Positions 1-8,869 of a stretch of DNA of 64,000 bases are shown piece after piece. The position numbers and the translations under genes are program-made. The notes beneath the pieces are model-generated. The model had not been told where the DNA came from and did no database searches. It worked only from the letters and a program-made list of their open reading frames with translations. Source of the stretch: Hydrogenovibrio sp. SC-1 (GTDB lineage Bacteria; Pseudomonadota; Gammaproteobacteria; Thiomicrospirales; Thiomicrospiraceae); NCBI RefSeq assembly GCF_002848135.1, contig NZ_PKGB01000003.1, positions 62,001 through 126,000 on the forward strand, given 5' to 3'. Each line of letters starts with the position of its first letter. The first letter of the stretch is position 1.

Positions 1-388
1 TTGTGATGAAGCTTTGTTATTAGACACTGAAGGCTATGTTTCGGAAGGCTCTGGCGAAAACTTTTTTATGGTTAAAGACGGTATTATTTATACACCTGAA
101 CTGACTTCTGCCTTGGATGGCATTACCCGTAAAACGATTATGAAGTTAGCCAATGAAGCAGGGTATGAAGTGCGAGAAAAACGTATTACACGTGATGAAG
201 TCTATATTGCAGATGAAGCCTTTTTTACGGGCACAGCAGCAGAGGTAACGCCGATTCGTGAACTGGATAATCGCGTGATTGGTGAAGGGTGTCGTGGCCC
301 TATAACTGAAGTATTGCAAACAAAATACTTTGATGTGGTTCACGGCCGTTCTGCGGCTCATTTGGATTGGTTAAACACGGTTGCCTAA
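1..388 (+). CDS. ilvE: Branched-chain amino acid aminotransferase, C-terminal part
   Basis: This is the 3' part of a class IV PLP-dependent aminotransferase, which transfers amino groups between glutamate and the 2-oxo acids of valine, leucine and isoleucine. The reading frame is already open at base 2, and the gene continues upstream of the window. Visible family marks are SEGSGENFF, ALDGITRKT and the C-terminal TGTAAEVTPI, which line the cofactor and substrate pocket. The PLP lysine would lie upstream and is not seen. The TTG at 14 is not a real start. A small zinc-finger gene follows after 53 bases and is probably co-transcribed. Confidence 0.9.
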   Translation, partial: CDEALLLDTEGYVSEGSGENFFMVKDGIIYTPELTSALDGITRKTIMKLANEAGYEVREKRITRDEVYIADEAFFTGTAAEVTPIRELDNRVIGEGCRGPITEVLQTKYFDVVHGRSAAHLDWLNTVA

Positions 389-441
389 TATATCAATCTG
401 TTTGGCGGATTGTACGATAGTGATTAGAATAAGGAAGGATT

Positions 442-630
442 ATGACACAAGAAACTATTGACGTGACTTATGATGATTTGCCGCTCACCTGTCCGATGCC
501 AGGGGAGGCTCAATGGAATGCGCATCCAAGAGTGGCTTTGCCAATTGAAGAACAAGGTAACGCAAAGTGCCCCTATTGTGGCAAAGAGTATGTATTAAAA
601 GACTGGGATCCAAATCATTCGGCACATTGA
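442..630 (+). CDS. Zinc-finger domain protein, CHCC type
   Basis: A 62-residue protein with the zinc-ligand pattern C17, H28, C43 and C46 (CPYCGKEY near the end). This matches the zf-CHCC family, related to the zinc-binding end of the NDUFS6 subunit of complex I. It starts at an ATG behind the good ribosome site AAGGAAGG. Small proteins of this family often follow ilvE in gammaproteobacteria; their cellular role is not established. The gene ends just before a large inverted repeat. The family call is firm; function is unknown. Confidence 0.8.
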   Translation: MTQETIDVTYDDLPLTCPMPGEAQWNAHPRVALPIEEQGNAKCPYCGKEYVLKDWDPNHSAH

Positions 631-639
631 GTCGCGTGA

Positions 640-671
640 GATGAAAACAACCAGGCCTGGTTGTTTTCATC
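640..671. terminator. 32-bp perfect palindrome with CCAGGCCTGG core
   Basis: A perfect inverted repeat of 16+16 bases centred at 655/656, with CCAGGCCTGG at 651-660. It starts 10 bases after the zinc-finger gene stop. As RNA it would fold into a long hairpin, but it has no loop and no clean U-tract of its own. A classical terminator follows at once, so this element may have another job (see the findings on the iterated palindrome). Confidence 0.6.
651..660. repeat. Iterated palindrome copy, intergenic
   Basis: Exact CCAGGCCTGG in the extended form ACCAGGCCTGGT, at the centre of the 32-bp palindrome after the zinc-finger gene. It is one of 13 exact copies in the window. Confidence 0.9.
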
Positions 672-683
672 GATTGTAGATAT

Positions 684-711
684 AAAAAAACCCGCAAAAG
701 CGGGTTTTTTT
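684..711. terminator. Bidirectional intrinsic terminator
   Basis: Seven A, the stem CCCGC, loop AAAA, the stem GCGGG and seven T. The A and T runs let it work on both strands, serving the convergent ilvE/zinc-finger and glnA transcripts. Confidence 0.9.
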
Positions 712-729
712 ATGGAATGCAACTTTGCC

Positions 730-2136
730 TTATGCAGAGTAGTACATATCAAACTCAATTGGGTGAGTTGTCGCACGCATACGAGTAACTTCTTCCATTT
801 TAAGGTTGATGTAGGCATCAATCGCTTCATCTGTAAAGACACCACCTGCTTTAAGGAAGTCGCGGTCTTTATCTAATTCATCAAGTGCTTCTTCAAGTGA
901 TGCACAAACAGTTTTATACGTAGCTTCTTCTTCAGGAGGAAGATCGTATAAATCTTTCTCAGCAGGCTCGCCTGGATCAATTTTATTTAAGATTCCGTCA
1001 AGGCCGGCCATTAATGAAGCTGAGAAGGCTAGGTATGGGTTGGCTGTTGGATCAGGGAAGCGTAATTCAACACGACGAGATCTTTCTGAAGGCGCATACG
1101 GAATACGAATAGACGCAGAACGGTTTGAACCAGAGTAAGCTAATAAGATAGGCGCTTCGAATCCTGGGACAAGGCGCTTATAAGAGTTAGTTCCTGGGTT
1201 GGTGAATGCGTTTAGTGCGCGTGCATGCTTCATTAGACCACCAATATACCAAAGTGCTTCTTGGGATAGGCCTGAGTACACATCACCCGCAAAAATATTC
1301 TTGCCATCTTTAGAAAGAGACTGGTTAATGTGCATCCCAGAACCATTGTCACCTACGATAGGCTTAGGCATGAACGTTGCTGTTTTACCCAATGCATGAC
1401 AAGTATTATGTACGGCATATTTAAGAATTTGTACTTCATCAGATTTTGCAGTCAAGGTGTTACCGGCAACAGCTAGTTCACACTGACCACCTGAAGCTAC
1501 TTCGTGGTGATGGGCTTCTAGTTTTAAGCCCATTGCTTCTGCCATCGCGCAGATGTCAGCACGGACTTCATGAAGTTGGTCAACAGGCGGAACTGGGAAG
1601 TAACCTCCTTTAACCTTAGGACGGTGTCCAATGTTCCCGCCTTCAAATACTTTCTCTGAGTTCCAAGAGGCTTCGTTACCGTCAAGTTTTACAAAACAAC
1701 CAGACATGTCGGCACCCCAGCGTACATCATCAAAGATGAAAAATTCAGGCTCTGGACCAAAGAAGGCGCTATCGGCAATACCCGTTGAGGCTAGGTAAGC
1801 TTCTGCTTTTTTAGCGATACCACGAGGATCTTTTTCATAAGGTTCCATGGTTGAAGGTTCAACAATCATGCAACGGATAATTAAGGTTGGATCGTTAGTG
1901 AAAGGATCAAGGACAAACCCGTCTGTTTGTGGCATTAAAATCATGTCAGAATTGTGGATGTTTTTCCAGCCTTGGATAGAAGAGCCATCGAAAGTTTCAC
2001 CATCTGAGAAAAAATCCTCATCAACGGATTCAGCAGGGATGGTAACGTGTTGTTCTTTACCTATGGTGTCGGTAAAGCGTAAGTCTACCCATTTAACGTC
2101 ATTTTCTTTGATTAGATCAAAAATTTCTTGCGACAT
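730..2136 (-). CDS. glnA: Glutamine synthetase type I
   Basis: Makes glutamine from glutamate, ammonia and ATP in the cytoplasm, as a dodecamer. The protein has 468 residues, the usual GSI length. It begins [13 protein letters not shown] and carries [23 protein letters not shown] and [13 protein letters not shown], which form the metal, ATP and glutamate sites. Tyr397 in LYDLPPEE is the adenylylation site, so control by GlnE is expected. The ATG at 2136 is preferred over the ATG at 2193 because it has an AGGA ribosome site and the family N-terminus. A sigma-54 type promoter and an NtrC-like site lie upstream. Confidence 0.97.
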   Translation of the reverse strand: MSQEIFDLIKENDVKWVDLRFTDTIGKEQHVTIPAESVDEDFFSDGETFDGSSIQGWKNIHNSDMILMPQTDGFVLDPFTNDPTLIIRCMIVEPSTMEPYEKDPRGIAKKAEAYLASTGIADSAFFGPEPEFFIFDDVRWGADMSGCFVKLDGNEASWNSEKVFEGGNIGHRPKVKGGYFPVPPVDQLHEVRADICAMAEAMGLKLEAHHHEVASGGQCELAVAGNTLTAKSDEVQILKYAVHNTCHALGKTATFMPKPIVGDNGSGMHINQSLSKDGKNIFAGDVYSGLSQEALWYIGGLMKHARALNAFTNPGTNSYKRLVPGFEAPILLAYSGSNRSASIRIPYAPSERSRRVELRFPDPTANPYLAFSASLMAGLDGILNKIDPGEPAEKDLYDLPPEEEATYKTVCASLEEALDELDKDRDFLKAGGVFTDEAIDAYINLKMEEVTRMRATTHPIEFDMYYSA

Positions 2137-2326
2137 AATAGTGTCCTTTTCGATAGTTTCAGAATTCAGTGGAGTTAAGTGTTTTGAGTGCAAAAAAACA
2201 ATTCAATGTTTAAATAAACTTGTTTGAAAGTCAATAGCAAAGAATTGTTGCTCATTATCTTCCTAAGATGTGTTTTTATTTTGGCTAACATAATAGGAGA
2301 CAGGCCACTTTTAAACCCTATGATAA

Positions 2327-2343
2327 TAGCTTGAACCGTGCCA
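2327..2343 (-). promoter_or_regulatory. Candidate sigma-54 promoter of glnA
   Basis: On the minus strand: TGGCAC, five bases (GGTTC), then AAGCT. The invariant GG (-24) and GC (-12) are present with exact family spacing; the usual TT before GC is AA. A start near 2317 would give a leader of about 180 bases. glnA in proteobacteria is commonly sigma-54 dependent. Confidence 0.5.
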
Positions 2344-2439
2344 AAATACCAATATTTTTTAAAACAAATGTAACTAATTGAAACGGTTTATTTTTTTGTT
2401 AGATAGTTTAGCAGTGACACTGGCGCGACATTTCATTAA

Positions 2440-2456
2440 TGCTTTATTATGGTGCA
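2440..2456. promoter_or_regulatory. Candidate NtrC binding site
   Basis: TGCTTTATTATGGTGCA resembles the NtrC consensus TGCACC-N4-TGGTGCA. The right half is perfect and the left half keeps TGC. It lies about 100 bases upstream of the candidate sigma-54 promoter, as expected for an enhancer. Confidence 0.45.
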
Positions 2457-2516
2457 ATATCGCTTTTTTTTAGTGAATAGGTACTCGTGTATTTTGCCAT
2501 TTTAATTGGTTTATGA

Positions 2517-2534
2517 GTTTCATTTAACTGTCAT
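2517..2534 (+). promoter_or_regulatory. Pho box upstream of pstC
   Basis: GTTTCAT-TTAA-CTGTCAT matches the PhoB direct repeat CTGTCAT-N4-CTGTCAT, with one perfect and one 5-of-7 half site. It ends 49 bases before the pstC start. PhoB coded in the same operon would give autoregulation under phosphate limitation. Confidence 0.7.
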
Positions 2535-2583
2535 ATTGTTGCTGTATGATTGCCAGCAATCAGTATATATTGGATGGAATTGA

Positions 2584-4851
2584 ATGGAACAGCAAACGCA
2601 GAAGGCGCTCGATCAAGCTCTCAAAGGGCCTCGATTTGAGAAGCGTATTAAGCGCCGTAACTTGGTGGATAGAAGTTGGGCTTCCAGTATCTCCGTTGGC
2701 GGTGTCGGGGTTATTTTTTCAGTATTACTGATCATGTTCTTTTTAGTCTATGTGGTGGCACCTTTATTCGTTTCAGCTAAAGTTGAGCCCACAAAAGTTT
2801 ATGCTTTGCCAGGGAGTCCACAAGCCCAAACTTTATTTTATGGTATGGATGAATATAAAGAAACGGCAATGCGGATTACCGATGAAGGTGATTTAGTCGG
2901 GTTTACGATTGAAGATGGCTCCTTGTTAAAACAAGATGGGCTGCCGCTAAATGGTGCTCGCATTACCAGTTTTGCAAAGGTGAGTGAGAAAGATAACATT
3001 CTGGCATTCGGACTGTCAGATGGCCGCTTACTTTTAACTCAGTATGATTATGATGTTTCCTATCAAAATAATGTGAGAACGATACACCCTAAATTAAGCT
3101 ATCCTTTTGGAAAACAGGGCGTTGAGCTTGCAGAAGAAGCCATTTGCCAATTAGCAGCTAGGGTCGATGATTCACAGTTGGTTATAGTGTATCGACTTGA
3201 AGGCCAGGATGAAATTCAAATTCGTCAGTTTGATAAGGTAGAATCGATGTTTTCGGATGAAACGGTTCTAGAAGAATACGCAGCAGGTCAAATCCCGGTT
3301 ACCGACTCAGTTGAATGGTTGAAGTTGGGCGGCTATATGCGTAACTTGTATTTAGTATCAAAATCTGGCGAGGCAAATTATTACGATATTCGAAATGCCA
3401 GTACGCCGATTCATTTACAAACTGTTCAGTTGGTTCCAGATGGGCAAAACATTAGGTCACTCAACTTTTTGCTGGGCGAGTATTCTCTGATGGTTGGAAC
3501 GGATGACAGCCGTGTTTTGCAGTGGTTTCCCGTTCGAGATGAGCAGAATGAATTTAGTCTACAACTCATCAGGTCGTTCGAAGTCGAAGGTGAGAGCGTC
3601 AGCTTTGTCGGGATTGAGCATAATCGCAAAGGGTTTGTGACATTAGATGATTCAAATCAGTTTAATTTATTTCATTCGACAGCAGAGCGTCATTTGGCGT
3701 CAGTGAACTTTTCAGACCCTTTAACATATATTGAAATGGCACCACGAGGCAATGGCGCTTTGGTGGAAACGGCCTCTGGCCAATTGCATGTGTTAGAGAT
3801 TGAAAATGAACACCCTGATGTATCGTTTTCAAGCTTATGGGGTGAGGTTTGGTATGAGGGCTATGAAGCGCCCGATTATGTTTGGCAATCTTCATCTGCC
3901 AGTACCGATTTTGAACCCAAATTTTCGATGGTGCCTTTGACGTTTGGTACCATTAAAGCCGCTTTTTATGCCATGTTATTTGCTGTGCCGATCGCGGTAA
4001 TGGCGGCCATATATACTGCCTTTTTTATGGAAGGGAAAGCCCGACAAACGGTTAAGCCTGCCATTGAGTTAATTGAAGCTTTGCCAACGGTGATATTAGG
4101 GTTTTTGGCGGGGCTTTGGCTTGCACCCTATATGGAATCACATTTGGCGGGCTTTTTTTCCATTCTACTGGTCTTGCCGGTGGGTATCCTATTGTTTGGT
4201 TATGGTTGGTCAAGGTTGCCTGAACCGATTAGGTTGTTAGTGCCAACAGGGCAAAGAGCGATTTTAATGTTGCCAGTTGTGGTTATATTAGGTTGGATGG
4301 CGCTATCAATGAGTGGCCCGATTGAACATCTGTTCTTTAATGGTGATATGCGTCATTGGTTAACCTTTAATGCTGGAATTGACTTTGATCAGCGTAATGC
4401 CTTGGTGATTGGCTTTGCTATGGGGTTTGCACTCATTCCAACCATTTTTTCTGTTTCAGAGGATGCCATTTATAACGTTCCAAGCTATCTAGTGAATGGA
4501 TCCTTGGCATTAGGGGCCAGTGGTTGGCAAACATTAGTCGGTGTGGTCTTGCCAACCGCCAGCCCAGGTATTTTTTCGGCGATTATGCTTGGTTTCGGCC
4601 GGGGGATTGGTGAAACTATGATCGTGTTAATGGCGTCTGGAAACACTCCATTAATGGATGGCAACCTTTTTCAAGGGATGCGCACCTTATCGGCTAATTT
4701 GGCTGTTGAAATGCCAGAAGCCGAAATCTATAGCTCGCATTACCGTGTGCTGTTTTTGTCTGGATTAATCTTGTTTATTTTTACGTTTGTGCTCAATACC
4801 TTAGCGGAAGTTGTCCGTGAGCGTATGCGCCGTAAATACGGATCACTATAA
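2584..4851 (+). CDS. pstC: Phosphate ABC transporter permease PstC, long form
   Basis: A 755-residue inner-membrane permease of the high-affinity phosphate importer. One membrane helix lies near residues 37-62. About 400 mostly soluble, WD-like or beta-rich residues with no assigned function follow. The permease core then runs from about residue 455 to the end, with the conserved EALPTVILGFLAGLW segment and the ATPase-contact loop LGASGWQTLVGVVLPTASPG. E. coli PstC has about 320 residues; this long form is known in Pseudomonas and relatives. It is first in the pstCAB-phoUBR operon, behind a Pho box. pstA starts 10 bases after its stop. Confidence 0.93.
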   Translation: MEQQTQKALDQALKGPRFEKRIKRRNLVDRSWASSISVGGVGVIFSVLLIMFFLVYVVAPLFVSAKVEPTKVYALPGSPQAQTLFYGMDEYKETAMRITDEGDLVGFTIEDGSLLKQDGLPLNGARITSFAKVSEKDNILAFGLSDGRLLLTQYDYDVSYQNNVRTIHPKLSYPFGKQGVELAEEAICQLAARVDDSQLVIVYRLEGQDEIQIRQFDKVESMFSDETVLEEYAAGQIPVTDSVEWLKLGGYMRNLYLVSKSGEANYYDIRNASTPIHLQTVQLVPDGQNIRSLNFLLGEYSLMVGTDDSRVLQWFPVRDEQNEFSLQLIRSFEVEGESVSFVGIEHNRKGFVTLDDSNQFNLFHSTAERHLASVNFSDPLTYIEMAPRGNGALVETASGQLHVLEIENEHPDVSFSSLWGEVWYEGYEAPDYVWQSSSASTDFEPKFSMVPLTFGTIKAAFYAMLFAVPIAVMAAIYTAFFMEGKARQTVKPAIELIEALPTVILGFLAGLWLAPYMESHLAGFFSILLVLPVGILLFGYGWSRLPEPIRLLVPTGQRAILMLPVVVILGWMALSMSGPIEHLFFNGDMRHWLTFNAGIDFDQRNALVIGFAMGFALIPTIFSVSEDAIYNVPSYLVNGSLALGASGWQTLVGVVLPTASPGIFSAIMLGFGRGIGETMIVLMASGNTPLMDGNLFQGMRTLSANLAVEMPEAEIYSSHYRVLFLSGLILFIFTFVLNTLAEVVRERMRRKYGSL

Positions 4852-4861
4852 GGAATTTGAC

Positions 4862-6505
4862 ATGAAAGCATGGTTTAAAGAAGGCGAACATTGGGTTTGG
4901 TTTAGTGCAGCATCGGTCAGTATTAGCGTGGTACTCGTAGTTGGGTTGCTATTAATGATCTCGATTCGCGGGCTAGTCCATTTTTGGCCACATGAAGTCT
5001 ATGACTATCAGCTTCAATCTGAAAATGGTCAGACAGAGCAGATAGTTGGTGAATTACACGATACCAAGTTGAAAGAGATTAAAAACTCAGAGTCAGGAAT
5101 GATTGAAAAGATTCCTCAGTTCCTGATGAAGGTTGGCAACCGTGATATTTATGGAATTGATTTTCGGTGGATTAATACGGCAGATATTATTGGAAGACAG
5201 GATCGCCTTGATAACGGAGTCACTGTTATTGAGCGCTTTGAATATGGAAATGTGTATGGCCATCTTCAAACAATTATTCAAGAAGGTCAAGTAGTCGCTG
5301 AACAGAAGCAGGTTTTGCCAATGATGCATCAACTGGTAGAGGCCTCTCAAACACTTTACCAACGAATTAACCATATTGAAAAAGTTACTTTAGGCGGTAT
5401 CAACTATCAACTAGAACAATTGCGCCTTGAACAAAAGAAACTCCAAGCAGAAGATCAATACGATACAGAAGCCGAGTCGGCACTCAACCAACAACGAGAT
5501 GAACTCAATGCAGAGTTTAGAGAACAGCAAGCCGTATTAAAGGGTCTCTACAGTCAGCTCAACCGGATGGGAGAAGTTTCGTTGAGTTTAGCTGGCGGAC
5601 AGGTTATTCAGGTTCCTTTTAAGTCGATTGTACGCTTTTGGCAACCCAACAATATGTCGGTTTTTGAGAAGACAGGGTTTTTCTTTAATTCCATTGGTCA
5701 CTTCTTATTTGGCGAACCGCGTGAGGCCAATACTGAAGGAGGTGTTTTCCCTGCAATTGTCGGAACCATCACTATGGTTATATTAATGGCTATTTTTGTT
5801 ACACCGATGGGCGTGATTGCGGCAGTATACATGAGCGAATATGCCAAGGAAGGTTTGGTGCTTAAGATCGTGCGTATCTCTATTAATAATCTTGCGGGGG
5901 TTCCTTCCATTGTTTTTGGTATCTTTGGTTTAGGTTTTTTTGTATATATTATCGGCGGTTCAATTGATGATCTGTTTTATGAATATGCCTTGCCAAGCCC
6001 AACCTTCGGAACGCCAGCATTATTGTGGGCGTCTTTAACCATGGCATTATTGACTTTACCGGTTGTGATTGTCTCAACGCAAGAAGGGCTTTCTAGAATC
6101 CCGACCGCATTGCGGGAAGGTGGTCTAGCCCTTGGCGCTACACAATCAGAAACCATTATGAAAATTGTATTACCCATGTCAATGCCAGCAATTATGACAG
6201 GATTGATTTTAGCCGTTGCACGAGCGGCCGGGGAAGTCGCTCCCTTAATGTTGGTTGGGGTCGTTAAGTTGGCGCCAGAGTTACCCATTGATTTTAATGC
6301 GCCATTTATTCATTTAGATCGAAAGTTTATGCACCTAGGGTTTCATATTTATGATGTTGGCTTTCAAAGCCCCAATGTGGAGGCATCGCAACCACTTGTT
6401 TATGCAACCTCATTATTGTTGGTATTGATTATTGTCGGTTTGAACTTGGGTGCGATTACCATTCGTAATAGATTGCGTGAAAAATATAAAGCGCTTGGAA
6501 ATTAA
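4862..6505 (+). CDS. pstA: Phosphate ABC transporter permease PstA, long form
   Basis: Second membrane subunit of the phosphate importer, 547 residues against about 300 in E. coli. After a first helix (about 14-36) there is a long soluble insertion. This includes a Gln/Glu-rich stretch, likely coiled coil, at about residues 175-235. The permease core follows, with the contact loop LGATQSETIMKIVLPMSMP. The start is the ATG at 4862, behind AAGGA; the longer frame opening at 4811 lies inside pstC. The extended PstC and PstA probably pair on the periplasmic face, which is inference. Confidence 0.93.
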   Translation: MKAWFKEGEHWVWFSAASVSISVVLVVGLLLMISIRGLVHFWPHEVYDYQLQSENGQTEQIVGELHDTKLKEIKNSESGMIEKIPQFLMKVGNRDIYGIDFRWINTADIIGRQDRLDNGVTVIERFEYGNVYGHLQTIIQEGQVVAEQKQVLPMMHQLVEASQTLYQRINHIEKVTLGGINYQLEQLRLEQKKLQAEDQYDTEAESALNQQRDELNAEFREQQAVLKGLYSQLNRMGEVSLSLAGGQVIQVPFKSIVRFWQPNNMSVFEKTGFFFNSIGHFLFGEPREANTEGGVFPAIVGTITMVILMAIFVTPMGVIAAVYMSEYAKEGLVLKIVRISINNLAGVPSIVFGIFGLGFFVYIIGGSIDDLFYEYALPSPTFGTPALLWASLTMALLTLPVVIVSTQEGLSRIPTALREGGLALGATQSETIMKIVLPMSMPAIMTGLILAVARAAGEVAPLMLVGVVKLAPELPIDFNAPFIHLDRKFMHLGFHIYDVGFQSPNVEASQPLVYATSLLLVLIIVGLNLGAITIRNRLREKYKALGN

Positions 6506-6542
6506 GCAGCTGCCATCGGATTAACAGAAATAGGAATCAAGT

Positions 6543-7361
6543 ATGAGTGAACAAAATATGAGTGTCGCTTTAGATCGAGATCATAGAGGAATGACGCTTG
6601 AAGGTGAAGAAATCGCCATGGAGGTGAAGGATTGGAACCTCTATTACGGTAGTAAACAAGCATTGCAGAATATTAATATGCAACTGCCCAAAAACCGAGT
6701 CACAGCGTTTATTGGTCCCTCTGGTTGTGGTAAATCGACTTTATTACGCTGCTTTAACCGTATGAATGATCTGATTAGCATTGTTCGTGTCGATGGCGAA
6801 ATGACACTCTATGGTGAGGATATGTACGCCAAGCAAATGGATGTTGCCGCCTTGAGACGTCGAGTTGGGATGGTTTTTCAAAAGCCAAATCCTTTTCCAA
6901 AGTCGATTTATGAAAATGTCTGTTACGGGCTGAGGCTACAAGGGCTGAATGATAAAGCGGTGTTGGACGAAACGGTTGAATGGGCTTTAAAAGGCGCTGG
7001 CCTTTGGGAAGAAGTGAAAGACCGGTTGGATGAAAACGCGTTAGGTATGTCTGGGGGCCAGCAGCAGCGTTTATGTATTGCACGGGCGATTGCGATTAAA
7101 CCGGAAGTGTTGTTATTGGACGAGCCAACATCGGCTTTAGACCCAATTTCAACCTTAGCGATTGAAGAATTGATTTTTGAACTTAAAAAAGAATTTACGA
7201 TTTTAATCGTCACGCACAATATGCAACAAGCAGCACGTGTATCAGATTATACTGCTTTTATGTACATGGGAGATTTGATCGAATATACCGATACTGACTC
7301 TCTGTTTACCAATCCACAGTTCAAACGAACTGAAGATTATATTTCAGGGCGCTATGGCTAG
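6543..7361 (+). CDS. pstB: Phosphate ABC transporter ATPase
   Basis: A 272-residue ATPase that powers phosphate import. The order of motifs is complete: Walker [10 protein letters not shown] at 58-66, Q-loop Q113, signature [11 protein letters not shown] at about 167-177 and Walker [13 protein letters not shown] at about 190-201. [24 protein letters not shown] is typical of PstB. It lies 37 bases after pstA and 53 before phoU in the same operon. In the family it also takes part, with PhoU, in signalling phosphate status to PhoR. Confidence 0.97.
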   Translation: MSEQNMSVALDRDHRGMTLEGEEIAMEVKDWNLYYGSKQALQNINMQLPKNRVTAFIGPSGCGKSTLLRCFNRMNDLISIVRVDGEMTLYGEDMYAKQMDVAALRRRVGMVFQKPNPFPKSIYENVCYGLRLQGLNDKAVLDETVEWALKGAGLWEEVKDRLDENALGMSGGQQQRLCIARAIAIKPEVLLLDEPTSALDPISTLAIEELIFELKKEFTILIVTHNMQQAARVSDYTAFMYMGDLIEYTDTDSLFTNPQFKRTEDYISGRYG

Positions 7362-7414
7362 AGCAAAGCTGAGCAGTTGATTGGATTAAATTAAAAATTT
7401 AGGGAGTGGGTAGT

Positions 7415-8158
7415 ATGGAAAAAAAGGAATTTGGAACACATATTTCTGAGATGTTGAATCAGAATCTTGAAGCACTGTTTAACCATATTCTTGCAATGGG
7501 CGGCATGGTTGAGCGTCAAATGGATAATGCTTTGCAGGCACTGGGTACATCGGATGTGGCAAAAGCAAAAGAAATCATTCTATTCGATAAGATGATTAAT
7601 GATGCCGAAATGGAAATTGATCGCTTATGTGCTCGTGTCCTTGCTCGACAGCAACCGACTGCTTCGGATTTACGACTTATTTTGGTTGCCATTCGGGTCG
7701 CTATTGATCTAGAGCGAATGGGCGATGAAGTGGTTAAGTTGGCTAAAATGGTTATTGCTTTTGACCAGATCAATCAAGTCAAATGCTCAGATGTTGAAGG
7801 GTATATTGAGCTGGTTGATATTTCGAATCGTTCTAACCAGATGCTGAAAGGTACACTGGATGCCTTTGCTCGGGTTTCAACCGATGGCGCGAGTCAAATA
7901 GTTGCTGAAGAAGAATCGATTGATCGAGTTTTTTCCAACATTATGGATCAATTGAAACGATCAATGCAGAGTCAACCTGATTGCTTTGAGTGTCTAATGG
8001 AAATGATTATTGCGCTGAGAGCGGCAGAACGGGTTTCGGATCATGCCAGAAATATCGTAGAAAGCATTGTATACTTAGTCAATGGTCAGGATGTGCGAAA
8101 TATGGATGAAGATCGATTGCAGGCCTTATTAACAAAGTTGCAAGCTGAAGAAGGATAA
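7415..8158 (+). CDS. phoU: Phosphate signalling protein PhoU
   Basis: A 247-residue all-helical protein made of two PhoU three-helix repeats. The metal-binding E/D motifs appear around RMGDEVVKLAKM in the first repeat and RAAERVSDHARNIVE in the second. PhoU links PstB to PhoR and keeps the Pho regulon silent when phosphate is plentiful. The ATG at 7415 is chosen because AGGGAG sits 8 bases before it; the GTG at 7406 overlaps that site. The stop is 3 bases before phoB, suggesting translational coupling. Confidence 0.95.
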   Translation: MEKKEFGTHISEMLNQNLEALFNHILAMGGMVERQMDNALQALGTSDVAKAKEIILFDKMINDAEMEIDRLCARVLARQQPTASDLRLILVAIRVAIDLERMGDEVVKLAKMVIAFDQINQVKCSDVEGYIELVDISNRSNQMLKGTLDAFARVSTDGASQIVAEEESIDRVFSNIMDQLKRSMQSQPDCFECLMEMIIALRAAERVSDHARNIVESIVYLVNGQDVRNMDEDRLQALLTKLQAEEG

Positions 8159-8161
8159 CTG

Positions 8162-8857
8162 ATGGAAGACGCACAGTGCATATTGGTGATAGAGGATGAA
8201 GCAGCCATTCGAGATATGCTGAGCTTTACGTTAGCGGCAGCGCATTATACCGTTATTGAAGCGCCCAATGCTGAACAAGGCTGGCAGTTGCTTTTGGAAC
8301 ATCAGCCAGACTGCGTGTTGTTGGATTGGATGTTGCCCGGTGTATCGGGCGTTTCTTTAGCTCGGCGGATTCGTCAACATGAGCAAACTCGTACAACCCC
8401 AATCATCATGTTAACGGCAAAAGGGGAAGAAAATGATCAAGTCCAAGGCTTTGAAGCCGGTGCGGACGATTATGTTGTAAAGCCCTTTTCGCCGCGAGCG
8501 CTGGTGGCAAGGGTTCAAGCCATTTTAAGGCGGCAGTCGCCAGATAAAATGCAGTCAGAACTTATTCAAACTGGCAAACTAAAACTGGATTTGTCCAGCT
8601 ATCGTTTCACGGTTGATGGTCAGGAGGTTAAGCTAGGGCCTACTGAATTTAAACTGGTCCATTTTTTTATGACACATCCGAACCGAGTGTATACTCGGCT
8701 ACAGTTATTAGACCAAGTCTGGGGGGAATCGGTCGTGGTTGAAGAACGAACGGTTGATGTTCATATTCGCCGTCTTAGAAAACTGTTGGATCCGGTTAAT
8801 GCTGCAGACGTCATTCAAACGGTAAGAGGTGCAGGTTACCGGTTCTCGGCAGAATAG
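8162..8857 (+). CDS. phoB: Phosphate regulon response regulator
   Basis: A 231-residue OmpR-family regulator. The receiver domain (about 5-120) has the acidic pair E11/D12, phospho-acceptor D55, T85 and K107. A winged-helix DNA-binding domain (about 135-230) contains TEFKLVHFFMTHPNRVYTR and VDVHIRRLRKLL. It would bind the Pho boxes upstream of pstC and pstS. It lies 3 bases after phoU and 12 before phoR in one operon. The context makes PhoB far more likely than another OmpR-family member. Confidence 0.96.
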   Translation: MEDAQCILVIEDEAAIRDMLSFTLAAAHYTVIEAPNAEQGWQLLLEHQPDCVLLDWMLPGVSGVSLARRIRQHEQTRTTPIIMLTAKGEENDQVQGFEAGADDYVVKPFSPRALVARVQAILRRQSPDKMQSELIQTGKLKLDLSSYRFTVDGQEVKLGPTEFKLVHFFMTHPNRVYTRLQLLDQVWGESVVVEERTVDVHIRRLRKLLDPVNAADVIQTVRGAGYRFSAE

Positions 8858-8869
8858 GGAAAACAATTC

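Larger units (their letters stand above)
2137..2583. other. glnA-pstC divergent control region
   Basis: 447 bases with no convincing gene. It is A/T-rich and holds the candidate sigma-54 promoter and NtrC site for glnA and the Pho box for pstC, listed separately. A 390-base stretch open in other frames here is only the shadow of the region. Confidence 0.7.
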
